In this document: positions 31,661 through 44,734 of the stretch, piece after piece
How the letters are laid out: each line of letters starts with the position of its first letter
How positions within the stretch are numbered: the stretch's first letter is position 1
NCBI GenBank assembly: GCA_032209605.1
Contig: JASFXZ010000015.1
Location: 3,286,001 to 3,350,000 of the forward strand
Reading direction: 5' to 3'
DNA length: 64,000 nucleotides
Origin: Mactromeris polynyma
Taxonomy: Eukaryota; Mollusca; Bivalvia; Venerida; Mactridae
Program-made: the position numbers and the translations under genes
The notes under the pieces: generated by a model
The model's database searches: none
Seen by the model: only the letters and a program-made list of their open reading frames with translations
Told to the model about the DNA's origin: nothing

Positions 31661-34589
31661 CTTTTTACTATGTAAAAGTATTTAATGTATGTTTTGTATT
31701 AAATGGTTGCTATCATTTGTACACGTAATACTAGTATCATCAAAACCTCGCGGTATACATGTTGAAATATTCGAAAGATTGCTTCGTAATATTTCCATTT
31801 GTCTCATTTCCATTATGTTGTGAATCGCGTCATTTACAACCGGCAGTGTACAGTGGCATATGTGTGTATCTCTTTGGCGAAACAGTATAATTTATCAGGC
31901 GAGGCGTGGGCGAAATTGAACAGCTACGTATCCAAACACGAATAATTCTCGTGCTGTAACAATCCGAATTGAATATAAATCTACTGCCAAAAATATTAAT
32001 TTCACTGGAGTTCGTCTAATATATTAAAAGACAAACTGTAAATTGTAAATTATGGAACGTTTTGTAAATTAACCCGAGTTAAATACAAATCGACCTTTTC
32101 GCGTATGGAGAAATCGAATGTTCACGTATGGAGAAAAAACTTAAGCCTGTTTCCGTTTGTCAAATTTGCTTTTCGCTTGTCATCGACTAAGGTACTTCGA
32201 TCGCTTACCGTTGGGTTGTATTTCAAATTATTCAAGCACATTTGATGTCGAATAAAATAATGTTTGCTTTTTTCAGTAACAGCAAAGAAGAGTGATTGGT
32301 TGTTTTTTAACAAAAACAATGTTGACGGATTTATGTTCGTTAACGAACAAATCTTGATTCAGATTTGTCTGATCTACAATTTACAAGAGCGGACATGTTT
32401 TATCGTTTTATGGTCGTTTACGTATTTATAATGACCATAAATCAATTCGCACCGTCTGTGTAAACTTATTCTCAGTCTTTCTTGTAAATCGGATATTACT
32501 TTATTTTCATAATTGTTTTAACAGAGCAGACAAGGAAAGCATGTTGTGAACTACTCTATGAAGAAGTTTCTCGTCTGTTCCGTAGAACAACTTTGGAACA
32601 AATTTAATATTGCTAGAGCAGCTAACAGCACCTGTGATTTGCATATCCTAACGGGTATCGCTATCATAAAGCGTCAAGCATAATGTTTATATGTTTTGTA
32701 AATAGCTTCAAAATGAACCGATGAGAATTTAATACAACTAGGATTTTTTTCAAATAAACCAAACCTGCACTAATACAAGTATATTCAATCTCGCTGCAAT
32801 CTGTCGATTTTTCAGTTGGAAGCAAATAATTTTTATTTTAAAGTCGTACACATATCTTGTTATTATGTACATAGTAACGTTAGGAATAAAGAAATATTGC
32901 GAGAGAGAGTTGGATGTTATAGTTTCCCTAAAGTGGATAAAAACACATGATATACACAACTTAACAGTACTTTATTTTGATAAATTACAACATGTTTAAT
33001 TTACAGCTGCTCTCCAGTACTCGAGCTGTGTATATCGTTCGTGCTAATCGGCTCCAGCTCGTTCAATACTGCAGATTTATGTCATTTGGATGCATTAACA
33101 TTTGCATGCACATTTTACTCTACATAAATGTTCATAAGACTGATTTTCCTTTTTGAATTTGACAATATATATTAATGCGAGAGTGACTATGTCAGTTTTT
33201 TTACAAACACGCAAAACAATATGTGCGGGAAAACGGACCTAGATCTAAAAGTATGTGTTCAATGTTGCGTCGTAATTTACCAATTGTTATTGACGCTCAT
33301 AGTACGCAAGACCTAAATTGACAAGCAATTGATATCCACGATATCTGTAAAGTATGTCATTCAATTTATTATAATGATTGATATATTTTATAGAATCAAA
33401 CTAAATATTAAAAAACAACTTTATCTCTTCCAGATCATAATGATAAAATAAAAATATTTCAGCGCATTAAGTAATATTGAAACAAATATTGGGAGGACAG
33501 ATACGATTATTTTCTCATATTGTATTTGCTTGAAACATATATTATAGTTTGTCACCATTTGATCGGCGTTGGCGTCCTCTCGGTCCACATTAAGTAATGA
33601 CTACATTGTAACTTGGCACACATCTTTGTCTTCTCTAGATGCGTTCGTTGGACTAAACAGACTAAACTATGTAATGGAATTTGCTTGAATTACGTCCTAT
33701 TGTGACTCATAAACATCTGGGTTAACCCGTATATAAAAACCACCTTTATTGTTCCACAAAAATGAGAGCCTACGTGCTTACTACTCGACTTATTCTTCAC
33801 TAGATGAGTCTGAATGATAAGAGGGATAACTCTGTGATCAATGTAATTTGACTTATTCTAACTTGATATACATTTTTCACATATTTGAAAAGATGTAAAA
33901 CACGGTAATGTGTTTTTGTTGCATGATACACACTTCTTGTCCAAACTTAATCTGATGAGTGTTGGTTCACGCAGGCGGTGCTCTTGTTTAAATATGGCAA
34001 GCACCAACTGTTACAACGTTTTACCCTTAGCAGGAACAGCATTTTCTCATACCATTTAAAAAGTTGGCATAAAGGGGCGATTTAAAATAATGTGGAATTG
34101 TTCATAGCTTGGTAACATATAATCAATGACATATTTCATGAGTAATAAATTAAATAACTTTCCAAAATAGTCTCAAAATGTTGATAAAAACGTCGTCGTA
34201 AACATAACTATTTTCTTAGTAAAGTTTGTGTACTTAAATTTCCGATTTTGAAAGTGTGTCTATATTTTGTAAAAACATAGCCGGAGTCATAGATCTACAT
34301 GTACAATACCGCATGCGTGAAGTAAAGCACCCTCCGAATAAAGTGTATTGGAATGTCAATTCAGATTGATATATACAAGTCATTCAAATTATATCCAAGC
34401 AAAAAGTACGAGTTACATGAGTGGCACTTGTCTGAGAAAAATACTTCTAAGTTAAAATAATAAACAGCCGATTAACTATGAGCACAAGCACGATACCGTT
34501 TCAAGAATGCATCAACATTTTTATGACTGGTATTATTTACGACAGACTAAGTGTGAATAGATAGGGACAACTCCTCCCTGATGTGTGGT
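31661..34589. other. No supported gene
   Basis: AT-rich noncoding. Only the short repeat at 32,845-32,945 (pair of 30,735) was noticed. Open frames such as 32,122-32,319 (-) have no recognisable content. Confidence 0.5.
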
Positions 34590-34890
34590 TATTACTTGTA
34601 TTTAACTGGTTAGATGTATATTAAATTTCACTTTCCCATGAGTAGTTCCTTTTGACCTGTGATCATTAGCGTTCTTGGCTTATCCTGTGGTTTATTCCAT
34701 CCAATCAAATGTAACACCTGTTGTCCCCCTCAATACTTGTCTGTTCTGATACTCAGCCAGACCATTCCTTGCCCCCACATACCCATACATACCCTTGCAA
34801 GTCTTCAGTTTCCCTGGGGTTTGTGTGGGGAGGTATACATGTGTGTATGCAGCGTTCCTTGTAACAACTTGAGCACTCTTCAAATGTGTA
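34590..34890 (+). repeat. Dispersed repeat D, copy 3
   Basis: AGATGTATATTAAATTTCAC, CAGCCAGACCATTCCTTGCC and GTGTGTATGCAGCG align with the repeat D copy at 40,632-41,185. More diverged than the other two. Confidence 0.5.
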
Positions 34891-36306
34891 ATTTATTGTA
34901 AACGTAGAGTTTTTATCACAATCGGCGCATAATTTATGTACATTGGACAAAAACGCAGTATATCAATACATCGGCAAGTGTTTGTTCGTCATGTTGATAA
35001 AATACAACTTACTTTTTTATTGAAAGTTGCTCTTCAATAAAACTCAAATAACTGTTCAAGGCAAATAGCTAGTATGAAGAGGCACGCATTTGACACGAAT
35101 TAAACAAATATTAGCACGCAGCAGAACACATAGTTGCTTATATACACTGTCCGATGTCTTTGGGTCTGATAGAAAAATTGTTAGGTTGTGTGTACCCTTA
35201 AACCAGATTTAAACCCTTAGTAGCGTTTTGCAATGATTTTTCCAGACGGTTTTCGCTCGTATTTTCGCCCATCATTTATGCTTGGTTCGAGTCTCTTCTG
35301 TTATGATTTGTTTTCATATGCTTGAATATTGTCATGACATCAATGTTTGAAGGCGGCTGTGCCTTTTGTATGTGGCATTTTCAACTCGACTTCTTCCTTC
35401 CTGTGTATCCATTGTTTGTGTGGACACTGTTTTCTCTTCAAATATACCAGCAATAACAGAGTGCACACTTACAAACATGTAATTAAAATAATCACGTTTA
35501 TTAAGAAATAAACTGTAGTTCATTTAATAAGTGACAAAGTTCAAGTCACTCTAATTAAATAAAATGCATACAATTTATTCTTCTGAACTGCAATCTGAAT
35601 TTATGCATATTTTCATAATACCATTATATAAGCATACACGCGCATTCACTATAAAAAGACAACACTAAGCTTCTGATACATTGCCTGACATTACATTAAC
35701 TTCAATATTTTTCGTAGTTTCTTTGTGGGCAAACCCTTTATTTACAAGCACTTGATTAATTTGCATATACATCATGTAAGCAGTCGTTCAAAGAAGCCGA
35801 ATATGTAGATTTACCATCATTACAAGCACATTACGAACATAAATCAGGAGCAATAAAACTGAATATGACATTTTGCGTCTTATTCGTATCCTTCACATAT
35901 GTGTATATTGCAGTACAAACAAACGAGAGAGACTGAATGCAGCCATTGATCGACACATGATAAAGAAGAAATCCAAGTATTCCGAATATATATAAGTGTA
36001 AAACTGAGGTGAGGTAATAGTTAACAGTTTTGGTGGCATAAACTAGAACTAATTGAACAATCTTGATAGAGGTTGTCTGAGGAACATTAAGATGAAAATA
36101 TTTTAAAATTGGTCCTGCAGTTTCTGACACGAAGATTTATTATTGTTTCCACTAGATACATACGAAAAGTGGCTCCGCTCCTGGCAACCGTGTATTTTGA
36201 CTAATCCAAATATGTTGAACAATATTGGTAGAAGTCACTTTACGAACAGTTAGGTGAAATTATATCGAAATTAACTAGAGATTTTAGAAGTTTCAACTAT
36301 AATACA
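34891..36306. other. No supported gene
   Basis: AT-rich noncoding. A hydrophobic - strand frame at 35,831-36,130 lacks splice or family support. Confidence 0.5.
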
Positions 36307-36308
36307 TA

Positions 36309-36497
36309 CAGTCAAACCTGTGTTAAAGACCACCTGCGAACAAATACCACTTTTGCAAAACCTGTCTGCAATGACCACCAATTTTATCTCCCATCAGACC
36401 ATTTTCAATGATATTTAATATGTTAATAGAGACCACCTGTAAACAAAGACCACATTGTGCTGTTCCCATGGGTGGTCTTTACAGACAGGTTTGACTG
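36309..36497. mobile_element. 189-bp Tc1/mariner-type MITE
   Basis: CAGTCAAACCTGTGTTAAAG at the left faces, inverted, CAGTCAAACCTGTCTGTAAA at the right; 'agaccacc' extends both arms. A TA precedes the left end; the right flank is GA, so the TA duplication is imperfect. The interior repeats 'aagaccac' words. No coding. Confidence 0.72.
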
Positions 36498-37364
36498 GAC
36501 ATGTATATGAAAAGTGGCTTCGGATGCACACTTCTAAACTAATATCTGTGCATTAGCTACTACAGTCGTATGCCTAAGAATCGCAAACATCGTGGGGGTA
36601 TATGAGTCATTTTGACACGCGAAACTCACAGACAATAATAAATGAGCATTTGCAATTTCTCCTCAGAAACCCGTATATCTCCCGTGCAGCCGACTTGATG
36701 CCGTATACGGAAATGACAAGGTGTCTCGTTTGCTCGGTATTGTAAGGCTATTTGAAGGTAACAGTGTGGATGTCGCAATAAAGCCGAGCGGCTTCGCAAC
36801 CGTACGAGACTCTCGGAGACCAAGCCATTGCAAAAAGCATACATCGACTGTACCATACCCATATGCACGCTGTCTGTTATAACTGGTGAGGTCGTTGTGG
36901 CGTGTACGGTAAAAACGCATGGATCTTAACTCGGCAGAAACATACACATGTATGTTATACCAAACATGATATCCACTGGGAACATGTCGAAACCGCTAGC
37001 TGTCAAGAGATGATAAGCATACGGTTAATTAGTTTGTTCTTTACTTTTAAGCTACGGGCACTGGTGAAGCATGTGTCACACACTCTCCTTATGGTGAACA
37101 TGTGTGCCAAGTAATTTAAATAAACCCTGATAACTGTCATTATCATATTCCAGACAAGATGTTTTAGATCCGATTTTACTTTTTTATCACGGTTCTTCCA
37201 GGTGACAAACCAAGTATTCCAAGTAATTTGAAAATTCCCCCAATAAATGACAATGTATTTTGCCCTTTGAGTTTCGGACACGGTTCTTGTGCGCGACTTG
37301 CCGTCTTATCAAGCTGAAGATTTAAAATTCCCCCATATGTGACAGAGTATTGGTCAGGTCAAAA
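36498..37364. other. No recognised feature
   Basis: Mixed composition. 36,640-36,900 is less AT-rich and open on the - strand in two frames, but neither resembles a protein I know. Confidence 0.45.
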
Positions 37365-37590
37365 CCATTCTGGACTCGCAGTAAACGAAATGAACATTTT
37401 TGTTCGTGATACTAAATTTCATTGGGAAGTACGATCACGTGACTTCTGCGTTTAAAATAGACAGATATTGACCCGCAACGACAGTTGCTTTAATGGCCAT
37501 ACATTACTAGTCATTTACAGGCATGTTTGGCATGCCGACGAAACGTTCGTCAATTTTGTTCGATTCTATTTGGTTCATGAAAATATAGAA
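37365..37590 (+). repeat. Dispersed repeat C, partial copy
   Basis: CGCAGTAAACGAAAT, GTACGATCACGTGAC, ATTTACAGGCATG and GGCATGCCGACGAAACG align with the copies at 21,305 and 42,065; the middle portion is deleted. Confidence 0.6.
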
Positions 37591-37963
37591 CACAAAAAAG
37601 GAATACAGGAGGTGTAAGGGTTTGGGGCAATAAGAGATAGTCTGGTCGATTACCTCTACAAGGAAACAATTATATATACTTGTATATTAATAGATACATA
37701 GTATTGCATTATCTGTTGCGACTGATTGTAGATATGTAATGCACTAGTAACAAAACTTTAAGCTACATGCAGTCCCTACTTAGCTCGTCGAGTGTATTGT
37801 TCAAATTCATTTCTGTTCTACGACGATTACTACCACTGAAATATATTTATGACTGTCGCTCGTTTTAAATCCGTGACGTTTGCAAATGTCTGAGGTTTTT
37901 ATAACATTTACAACCCCGCAACAACATTCGGGTATCAGCAATGACACAGGAGCACAACCACGG
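37591..37963. other. No coding; upstream flank of the promoter
   Basis: AT-rich upstream sequence with a TTTGCAAAT word near 37,880; nothing more specific. Confidence 0.4.
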
Positions 37964-37994
37964 TATATAAGAGTTTGCATGAACACGGGTTTCA
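37964..37994 (+). promoter_or_regulatory. TATA box and initiator
   Basis: TATATAA at 37,964-37,970 is followed by TTCAGTG with its A at 37,994, exactly 30 nt after the first T of the TATA box. That is the canonical spacing, and TCAGT is a strong initiator. A spliceable leader with ATG follows at once, so I consider this a real RNA polymerase II core promoter. Confidence 0.6.
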
Positions 37995-38028
37995 GTGCGC
38001 AGTGTCAACGACGATCGATTACAATATG
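37994..38028 (+). CDS. Candidate first exon: leader ending in ATG|GTAAGT
   Basis: From the predicted start at 37,994 a 32-nt leader reaches ATG at 38,026-38,028, directly followed by GTAAGTAAAC, a near-perfect donor. Only the start codon is coded here. The next good coding exon on this strand with a signal peptide is 52,223-52,292. Joining there reads M-I-K-D-M-K-S-V in frame without a stop, so this could be exon 1 of EB-module gene B with a 14-kb repeat-filled intron. The in-frame match has a one-in-three chance of arising by accident, and other acceptors are possible. Confidence 0.4.
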
Positions 38029-39403
38029 GTAAGTAAACTCTACTTTAATAATATAATGATATATCTCATTATGCATGCTTATTTAATTATTATGAAATGT
38101 GAACTACAATTTTAGGATAACTATATTCATTTACGAGCAAATACCCGAGAGCGAGCAACGTTAAATTGACATTGTCATATATTGTATCGGCGAACTCAGT
38201 AATTCAAAATAGGTGTAATACTTAATTATACTATTCAAATTCTCTAAAAACTACATTCAATTGTATCCATTCAATTAACTTTTAATAATTATCAATATTC
38301 ATTACTGATGTGTTTATGATGTATGCAGACAATGTATACATTTACATATTTTTGTTATACCAACGATATAACATAGTTTTAACATTGTTATTTTCTTACA
38401 TAATGTACATGTATGTGTTCACTTTCTGATTTTTGTAAACGTCAAATTTCAACTACATGTAGAAAGTAACCAAATAACATGAAAAGTGTTTATTGATTAC
38501 CTGTATTTCTGTTGCTAATTGTAGCGTAATACTCAAATACAAACGATTGTACAAAAAACCGGTACATGATTAGCCTTTGCGACAAATTTGAGTCATGTTT
38601 ATTTAAACACAAATATTTACAACTTTGCTACAACCCGTTTCATTGCGGTAAATCCTGTTGAACATCGACTCGACCATGTGTCCTGTGTGTCTTCTCTGTA
38701 TTTTTTTGGATTAACTTTACGTTTACAATGTATTATCATGATAGACACATTGCTCCGTAAATCGTTAACATGTGTTGGGCCATTTTTGGCGATATAAAAT
38801 TATTAAACTGACCGAAGTAGTTGATGCGATCTTACAATATGTTATATTTGTGAAATAATTATGATTCAAATATTATTTATTCATAATTTAAAACACCGGT
38901 GATACTGCCTATACTGCACTGGACTGCAATGCCCATTGTTAACGGAATTCTCTGCACCATGATGTAATATCGTTTGAAACACTGTCTAGAATAGCACGTG
39001 CTTATTTCGAATTGATTACAAAGAATGTACTATAAATATGATAATACCTCTTTTTGCTTCAAATGAGAGATGCATTTATATATAAATAAGGCATTTGTCC
39101 GGCTCTTGAATAAACTGCTAACATACTTTCTCTTTTAACGTCTGTATACCGTAAATTTATCACTTACATTTGAATGTCATGTCTGATCAGAATGTTTGAT
39201 TACTACACTTCATACCAGAGCACGCGTTATTACATTGTGTACAATATGTAAAATATGTATTTCTTCTTCATCAAAATATTCACTCAAAAAAAAATAGACA
39301 CGATTCTATGAGGCAATAGATTATGTAAAAACGTGAGGTTATTTGACAACAATGCATTGTAACAGTGTTTAAACCAAAGCCGATAAACTGACCTCACTAC
39401 AAT
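38029..39403. other. No recognised feature (putative intron)
   Basis: AT-rich; nothing recognisable. Confidence 0.5.
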
Positions 39404-39540
39404 TTGACTTTTTCTTTTATATTTGCGTCCTTGTTACAATTAGGAAACATCCAAACTTTATGGTTATTTCGTGCGGGATGCTCCATGGGACGATGTCACG
39501 GTCCTGATGTTAACCGTAACCAAATTACATGTAAAAGCAC
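39404..39540 (+). repeat. Repeat E, copy 1
   Basis: AGGAAACATCCAAACTTTAT, CCATGGGACGATGTCACGGT correspond to AGGAAGCACCCAAACTTTAT and CATGGGACAATGTTGCGGTC at 51,880-51,955. Noncoding. Confidence 0.55.
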
Positions 39541-39569
39541 TAATTGTATATCAATAAACGTCAAAATAA

Positions 39570-41600
39570 CGTGTAGGAATTTTGTACGAAGATGTAGAAC
39601 CAAAAATACTAAAACACACATATATATTGTTTTAAATATTTTTTTGTAGGATTGATTATGTTTTTCAAATATATTTCTTTTGCATCGGGGGTCCTTGCTA
39701 ATGAACATTTGTGTTAACAAAATACCATTGACATGACTACGGGAACATTAATATTGCGTTATGCCACACTTCCCGTTGCTTTACTAACATTTGTTATCAA
39801 AATATTTGATGGAGACGTATTGTCCAATAATGGTCAGGAATAAAGACCGAAAGCCGGAAACTATGAATGCATGAGGACAGAGGTGTTAGTTCTATCAATC
39901 GTAATTGGAAGTAAAATAATACAGCATCATTAAACTCCCTGATTGTTCACGTAGTGACACTTGATTATGTTTTTCATTAATTTAGAACTAGTATTCATTT
40001 AGATATAACTACTTGTCATGTCAGTATGTACAACTAGGTTTTAAGTCTAACTTGATATATACATGATATATTTGTAATACATTGTCCCAATTGGTAGTAT
40101 TGCAGTTATGATGGATGTAAGTCTGAATACCTTATCACTGTTATGCTTTTCTAAGCGTAATTATTATTTTAACGATTTTCATTCGTTATTAACTGCCATA
40201 TTTTATACGGATACAAATCTAATGTGGTATGGTACACTGTAACAGCCAAATCTCGTTTTACCAACAACATTAAACTCAACAAAATATAAGCATGTATATT
40301 TATTTCATGTGTTGTCTTTGTGTTAATTTTATTTCCATGTAACTACAGCAAAGCCCAGTGAAATCATCTTTCATACCGGTCGAATTTTGAAGTGCAGTTT
40401 TGTCTCTCAGTAATGTAATCTGTAAAGTACTATAAAAGCGAGATTTGCGACATGAGCATATTTGAATAGCGTGCACTATCAACACTTTCTAGGTCCCATG
40501 GTATTTATAAATCGACCACTCAAACAGGGATACGATTAGGGGCATGCATAGTTCAAGTGGCACTGAATAAGAACAGAACAGAATAGAGCATACACACCTG
40601 GTTTTCAGATCTAGTAACTTGGTTTAAAGTTGAGGCTGTTTATTTCTTCGTGCTTGATTATACACAGTGTGTTGTTACGAACGCAATTGTTAATATATTT
40701 TAATGATTAGTTACTGCTTACTTAGTCGATTTATTTGAGTGTGAGGCTAACTAGCTGTTAACCCGATTTAAATATTTGCATTCTACTGACCTTATCAAGG
40801 CTGTTAATCGCTGTATGGTTATTATTTCTATTTATGTTTTAGATGTATGTTTAATTCCCATTGCCCCATGTGCAATTATTTTACTTGATAAAGTGTTCAT
40901 GTTATGTTCGTCCCCCTTTCGGCCTATTGTTGCTAGCTCCGCCTAGTGTTGCTAGCTCCGTGATGTTTTCCATCCATAAAACCCCCTTGTTTATCCTCCT
41001 TAATTCTCTTTAGTTGTCCTTTATTGTCGGTCAGGCCATCCCTTGCGCCCCTGTTCCCTTGCGTATTTTAATTTGCATCTCATCAATGCCTGATGTGTTG
41101 TGGACTGTTCTTTTCCCGGAGGTCTGTATGGGGACGCATTGTCTTACAAGTGTATGTGGCGTGTATGTAGCAACTTATTATCTCTTTTGTCTGTACAAAT
41201 ACTTAAGACATGAATTGACCTTAGTCTCAATATCATGTACAATGGTTCCGACAGGCAGGAAATATATTTTGCATTATCTAAATATTTAAAGGTCCTTATA
41301 AATCATTTAGGAATATTCCACAGTCTTAAGTTTGCCAAAAGAAAAAATATCAGTCTTACCAAGATGAAATGATACTTTATTGTCAACCAGTCAAGACGAA
41401 CATTGTCTAGAAATGTACACAGTTTTGCGGAAATGGTTTCAAGAAGTTGAGAGCAAATAAAAGTGCACTACCATTAACAAGTAGAATTAATTAACACTCA
41501 TTAGTAATTCTAATAATCAAACCATTTACATAAGCACGAGTAGGTCCCACACCCACAATACTACAATGAGAGACTCCACAAGTAACATATTTAATATCAG
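39570..41600 (-). mobile_element. LINE ORF2 remnant, copy 1, with two insertions
   Basis: - strand LINE copy colinear with 47,120-47,960 (blocks AATTTTGTACGAAG, CATATATATTGTTTTA, GTCCTTGCTAAT, TTTTGTCTCTCAGTAAT, AGATCTAG, GGTTCCGACAGGCAGGA). Two stretches absent from the other copy interrupt it: about 39,785-40,385 (unknown) and about 40,632-41,185 (repeat D). On the - strand, around 41,470, the reverse-transcriptase active-site region reads L-V-N-G-S-A-L-L-F-A where L-Y-A-D-D-S-A is expected. Heavily decayed, no long frame. The right edge abuts repeat A at about 41,605. Confidence 0.65.
40632..41185 (+). repeat. Dispersed repeat D, copy 2, inserted in the LINE
   Basis: Interrupts the LINE between AGATCTAGTAACTT and TGTCTGTACAAATAC, which are adjacent in the other LINE copy (47,520-47,560). 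This defines a full-length insertion of about 555 bp, containing GTCGGTCAGGCCATCCCTTG and CCCGGAGGTCTGTATGGGG as in copies 1 and 3, plus a tandem 'ttgctagctccg' doublet near 40,930. Confidence 0.65.
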
Positions 41601-41611
41601 ATAACAAATTG

Positions 41612-41815
41612 ATATGTTCAGTTGGGAATTTTGGTTTATACAGCTAACTGAAGAAATATGATACGAGTTTCTTTCGACACAGAGTTGTTAAATTATCTAA
41701 CTTATGGTATATACAAAATTACATCTTGTTAAGAACACGTCTGTTAGATTTACGTATCGATAATTATCATTGTACATAATTGAAAATAAATCAATATTTT
41801 CCACCTTTCGTTTAT
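41612..41815 (+). repeat. Dispersed repeat A, left half
   Basis: ATGTTCAGTTGGGAATTTTG and GATTTACGTATCG match 1630-1770. The right half lies at 43,236-43,375. Confidence 0.6.
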
Positions 41816-42064
41816 ATTGTGTTAGGTTTTTGACATCAACCATTGTACAACTGAATGATAACAAGAACTATCTTTAAAAAAGATGGTCAGCGCAACTTGA
41901 AGTTTGCAAATTTGTTGCTATCTGAAGGTTAAAATTTGTTGTACAACAAAACAAATGCTTAATGTTACGAATGTCGGTCATTCAATTACGCTATACTACA
42001 TAAAACCGAGTTAACTGCGTAGTACGCTCCCACACAGCGCGTTGATTCCACTACCGTTAAATTC

Positions 42065-42800
42065 ACACGCTGCTGTATTACCCAGTATATTTTGATATTT
42101 GACCTTTTTAACCTTTCTACTATAACCAATGATTTAGTCGCAGTGAACGAAATCACCGTTCGTTCCTTATACTAAAATTCATTGGCCGGCACGATCACGT
42201 GACAACTGAATTTATAATACAAATGTAGACGGGTATTTTCCAGCGTTAAAACCAATAAAATTTGTACACAGTGTACAGCCTTTCGTGTAGAAGGAAATTT
42301 TGACTATCTAGCTAATCGGTTTTATTTCATGTCATTAAAATGTTAGCATTTACAGAAGGCTCTATTTCGTTCTTGCATCGAGGATTGTACAGATACACGT
42401 ATTACAAACTTTATTAGTGTGACGAATTCGAGTTACAAGATGCCAAGAAACGATATGACGCTTTTTAAAATAAACACAGATTCCGCATAGACAGATGTTT
42501 AAATGACATTAAATCACTACACATTTACAGGCATCGGAATAAGTTTGGCATGCCAACGAACCGATAGTCACTTACGTTCGATTTATTTAGTTTTCAAGCA
42601 ATTTCCATATTCACTGCGGCATTTCTATGTCACTGAAAGCCGTCTATTCAGTGCACACTCGCATAAGCTTTCCTTACGCATGTTTACTGTCCTACATTTG
42701 GGTCATTAGTGAGTCGTTGCAAGCGGCTCGCTGAATGACTTTGGACGCATGTCGATTCGCCTGTCTAAATATGGAAAATATTGTGTAGGAGACTGGATAC
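42065..42800 (+). repeat. Dispersed repeat C, copy 2
   Basis: Longest copy of the family; compared with 21,305-21,990 it has an extra 'ctataaccaatgatttagtc' stretch before CGAAATCACCG. Located inside repeat A. Confidence 0.7.
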
Positions 42801-42849
42801 AAATAACTCCGTAGTGTGTTTCGTCATCGACACATTATTGTCTGTTTCA

Positions 42850-43205
42850 ATTACTCATTACTTATTGCATCAGTCGTGAACTCACACATCAATGTTAATA
42901 AACTTGTTACATAGGGATTTATCTGACTAAAACAATATGAATGTTCGCGACAGGTACTTAAAACCAAGAAAGTCTTCTTAATTCCAACACCGGACAATTC
43001 CCCGTGGTGATGAATAACAACACTACTTTCTCGATAAATCTTGAAATACACTATACAAAATGTTAACCAATCAAGGTTACACATAGTTTTCGGTTGAACA
43101 GAAATGGCGCGAAATTGCCTTGGTGGTTAACGTAAGATTTAATTTGGTTTGCAAAACACTGAATATGCAAATGTCAAAACTATGTTAATACGGCTGCGCC
43201 GAAAA
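42850..43205 (+). repeat. Dispersed repeat B, copy 2
   Basis: Colinear with 4800-5150: GTGAACTCACACAT, AAACCAAGAAAGTCTTC, CTTGAAATACACTATAC, TGCCTTGGTGGTTAACG. Both copies end in a CGGCT(A/G)(T/C)GCCGAAA stem-like word. Confidence 0.65.
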
Positions 43206-43235
43206 AACTGAAGTGTTTGCTCATTTGTTTCTAAA

Positions 43236-43375
43236 TCAAGTATTAAGAAAAACTGTGTCTTGTAATACTATGTATACCGCTGTTGGTAATAAACATATGC
43301 TCTAAACAAAATGCTATTTTTCTTCTTAGACCTATCATGTACTGAAGTCATATCCATGCCCACCTTTGCCTTCCT
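43236..43375 (+). repeat. Dispersed repeat A, right half
   Basis: GTTGGTAATAAACATATGCT and 'taaacaaaatgc' match 1945-1980, completing the copy begun at 41,612. Confidence 0.55.
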
Positions 43376-44734
43376 CCGCTATATGGTAATGTGATAAAAT
43401 CGCATTATACATTAAGTCAAAAGCATAAATCATATTTAATTTGGTTAGATCTGGACGGAAACCCAGACATACTGGTATGGTCATCTGACAGCCATATAGT
43501 TTCTAAAAATACTGCAAAAACATTACGTTATTACGCCAATTATACGCAAAACCGAAGAACTAAAATACTGAACACAAATTACGACACGTAGTAAACTACA
43601 TTATATTCCTAAATTTCAATGTATCGTGGATTAATGGCAACTGGAAAATGTGAAAATTAGTTCCATGCGCATCGCACAGAGATGCTATAAATGTAGACAC
43701 AAATTATTTATTGTCGTACCTTCTTTAAAGTTGATGAATTTCAGACAAATTTTGCTCGGCATAGTTGTATGTCTTATGGAAACTATCCTGCGCCAAAGAT
43801 GTAAACGTGTATATTTAGGCTCTTGCAATGATACAGTTACGGCGGCATAAAGATGATATGTGAGTTTTTTACAACTCATTCCGACGCGGAGTAATATTGC
43901 ACTCTCCAGTTATCAGCTCAAAAAGACTCCGCTTCGGACATCGGGCATATTTCACGATATAAAGCAAATAACTTCCGAACAAAATACAAATGTTTTTGGC
44001 AAATGTGCAAGACTTGCAATATATAGTATTATTTATGTACACGTACATGGCCATGCATATCTAAACTACGTAACGTGCAGAGCTTAAAAGTATAAAAGAA
44101 TTTTGTGATTTCGAAAATTCCATTTGAAGATTAAGTCCACAATGGTCATACAAACTTGAAATTGTAAGTTTGTATTGAAATTGCAATTAAATAAAAACAC
44201 TTAAAATGAGTACTATGACCAATTAACAGAAGTTACACAATACAGGAGAGTATTGTACATGAGATCGGAATGAACTCCATCAGGAATATTAAATACGTAT
44301 ACATGTATCTTAAAAGGTTCTATCAAAATAGTTTTAGTATGATGCTCCACTCAAATATTTTAGTTTGAGGTAAACAGGTCTGTAAACTTTGGTTGTTAAA
44401 TTGCTTGATAGAGTTACTTTTTGTTCGTGCGAATTTAAAATCGTAATGTACAACTAGAAATGTATTAATGTGTCCAAGTCATTTCAACATCGTTCAAATA
44501 CAACCAAGTTCTTGACCAGATACGGTTGATACGGATATTGAATAGTAATAAACAACAGTTGTCTTTTAGACATCATGGTGATATTTAATGCGAAGTTATT
44601 TCAAAGGTCCAAAACAGAACACATGTGCTGGGCCAGACACGATTTTGGGAACCCGAAGAACATCATTCAGGCGCCGTGACCTGTCGGCCATGGACACAAT
44701 GTTGGCATGCGACACGTCGTCTACGTACTGTAAT
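43376..44734. other. No supported gene
   Basis: AT-rich; the + strand frames at 43,391-43,591, 43,650-43,850 and 43,860-44,087 show no family, signal peptide or paired splice sites. Confidence 0.5.

Noticed and set aside
35831..36130. Hydrophobic - strand frame resembling a membrane protein
   Set aside because: AT-rich codons give hydrophobic residues by chance; no signal peptide pattern, splice sites or homology.
43391..43591. 66-codon + strand frame (LIWLDLDGN...)
   Set aside because: I briefly considered a LINE endonuclease block, but no conserved motif lines up.
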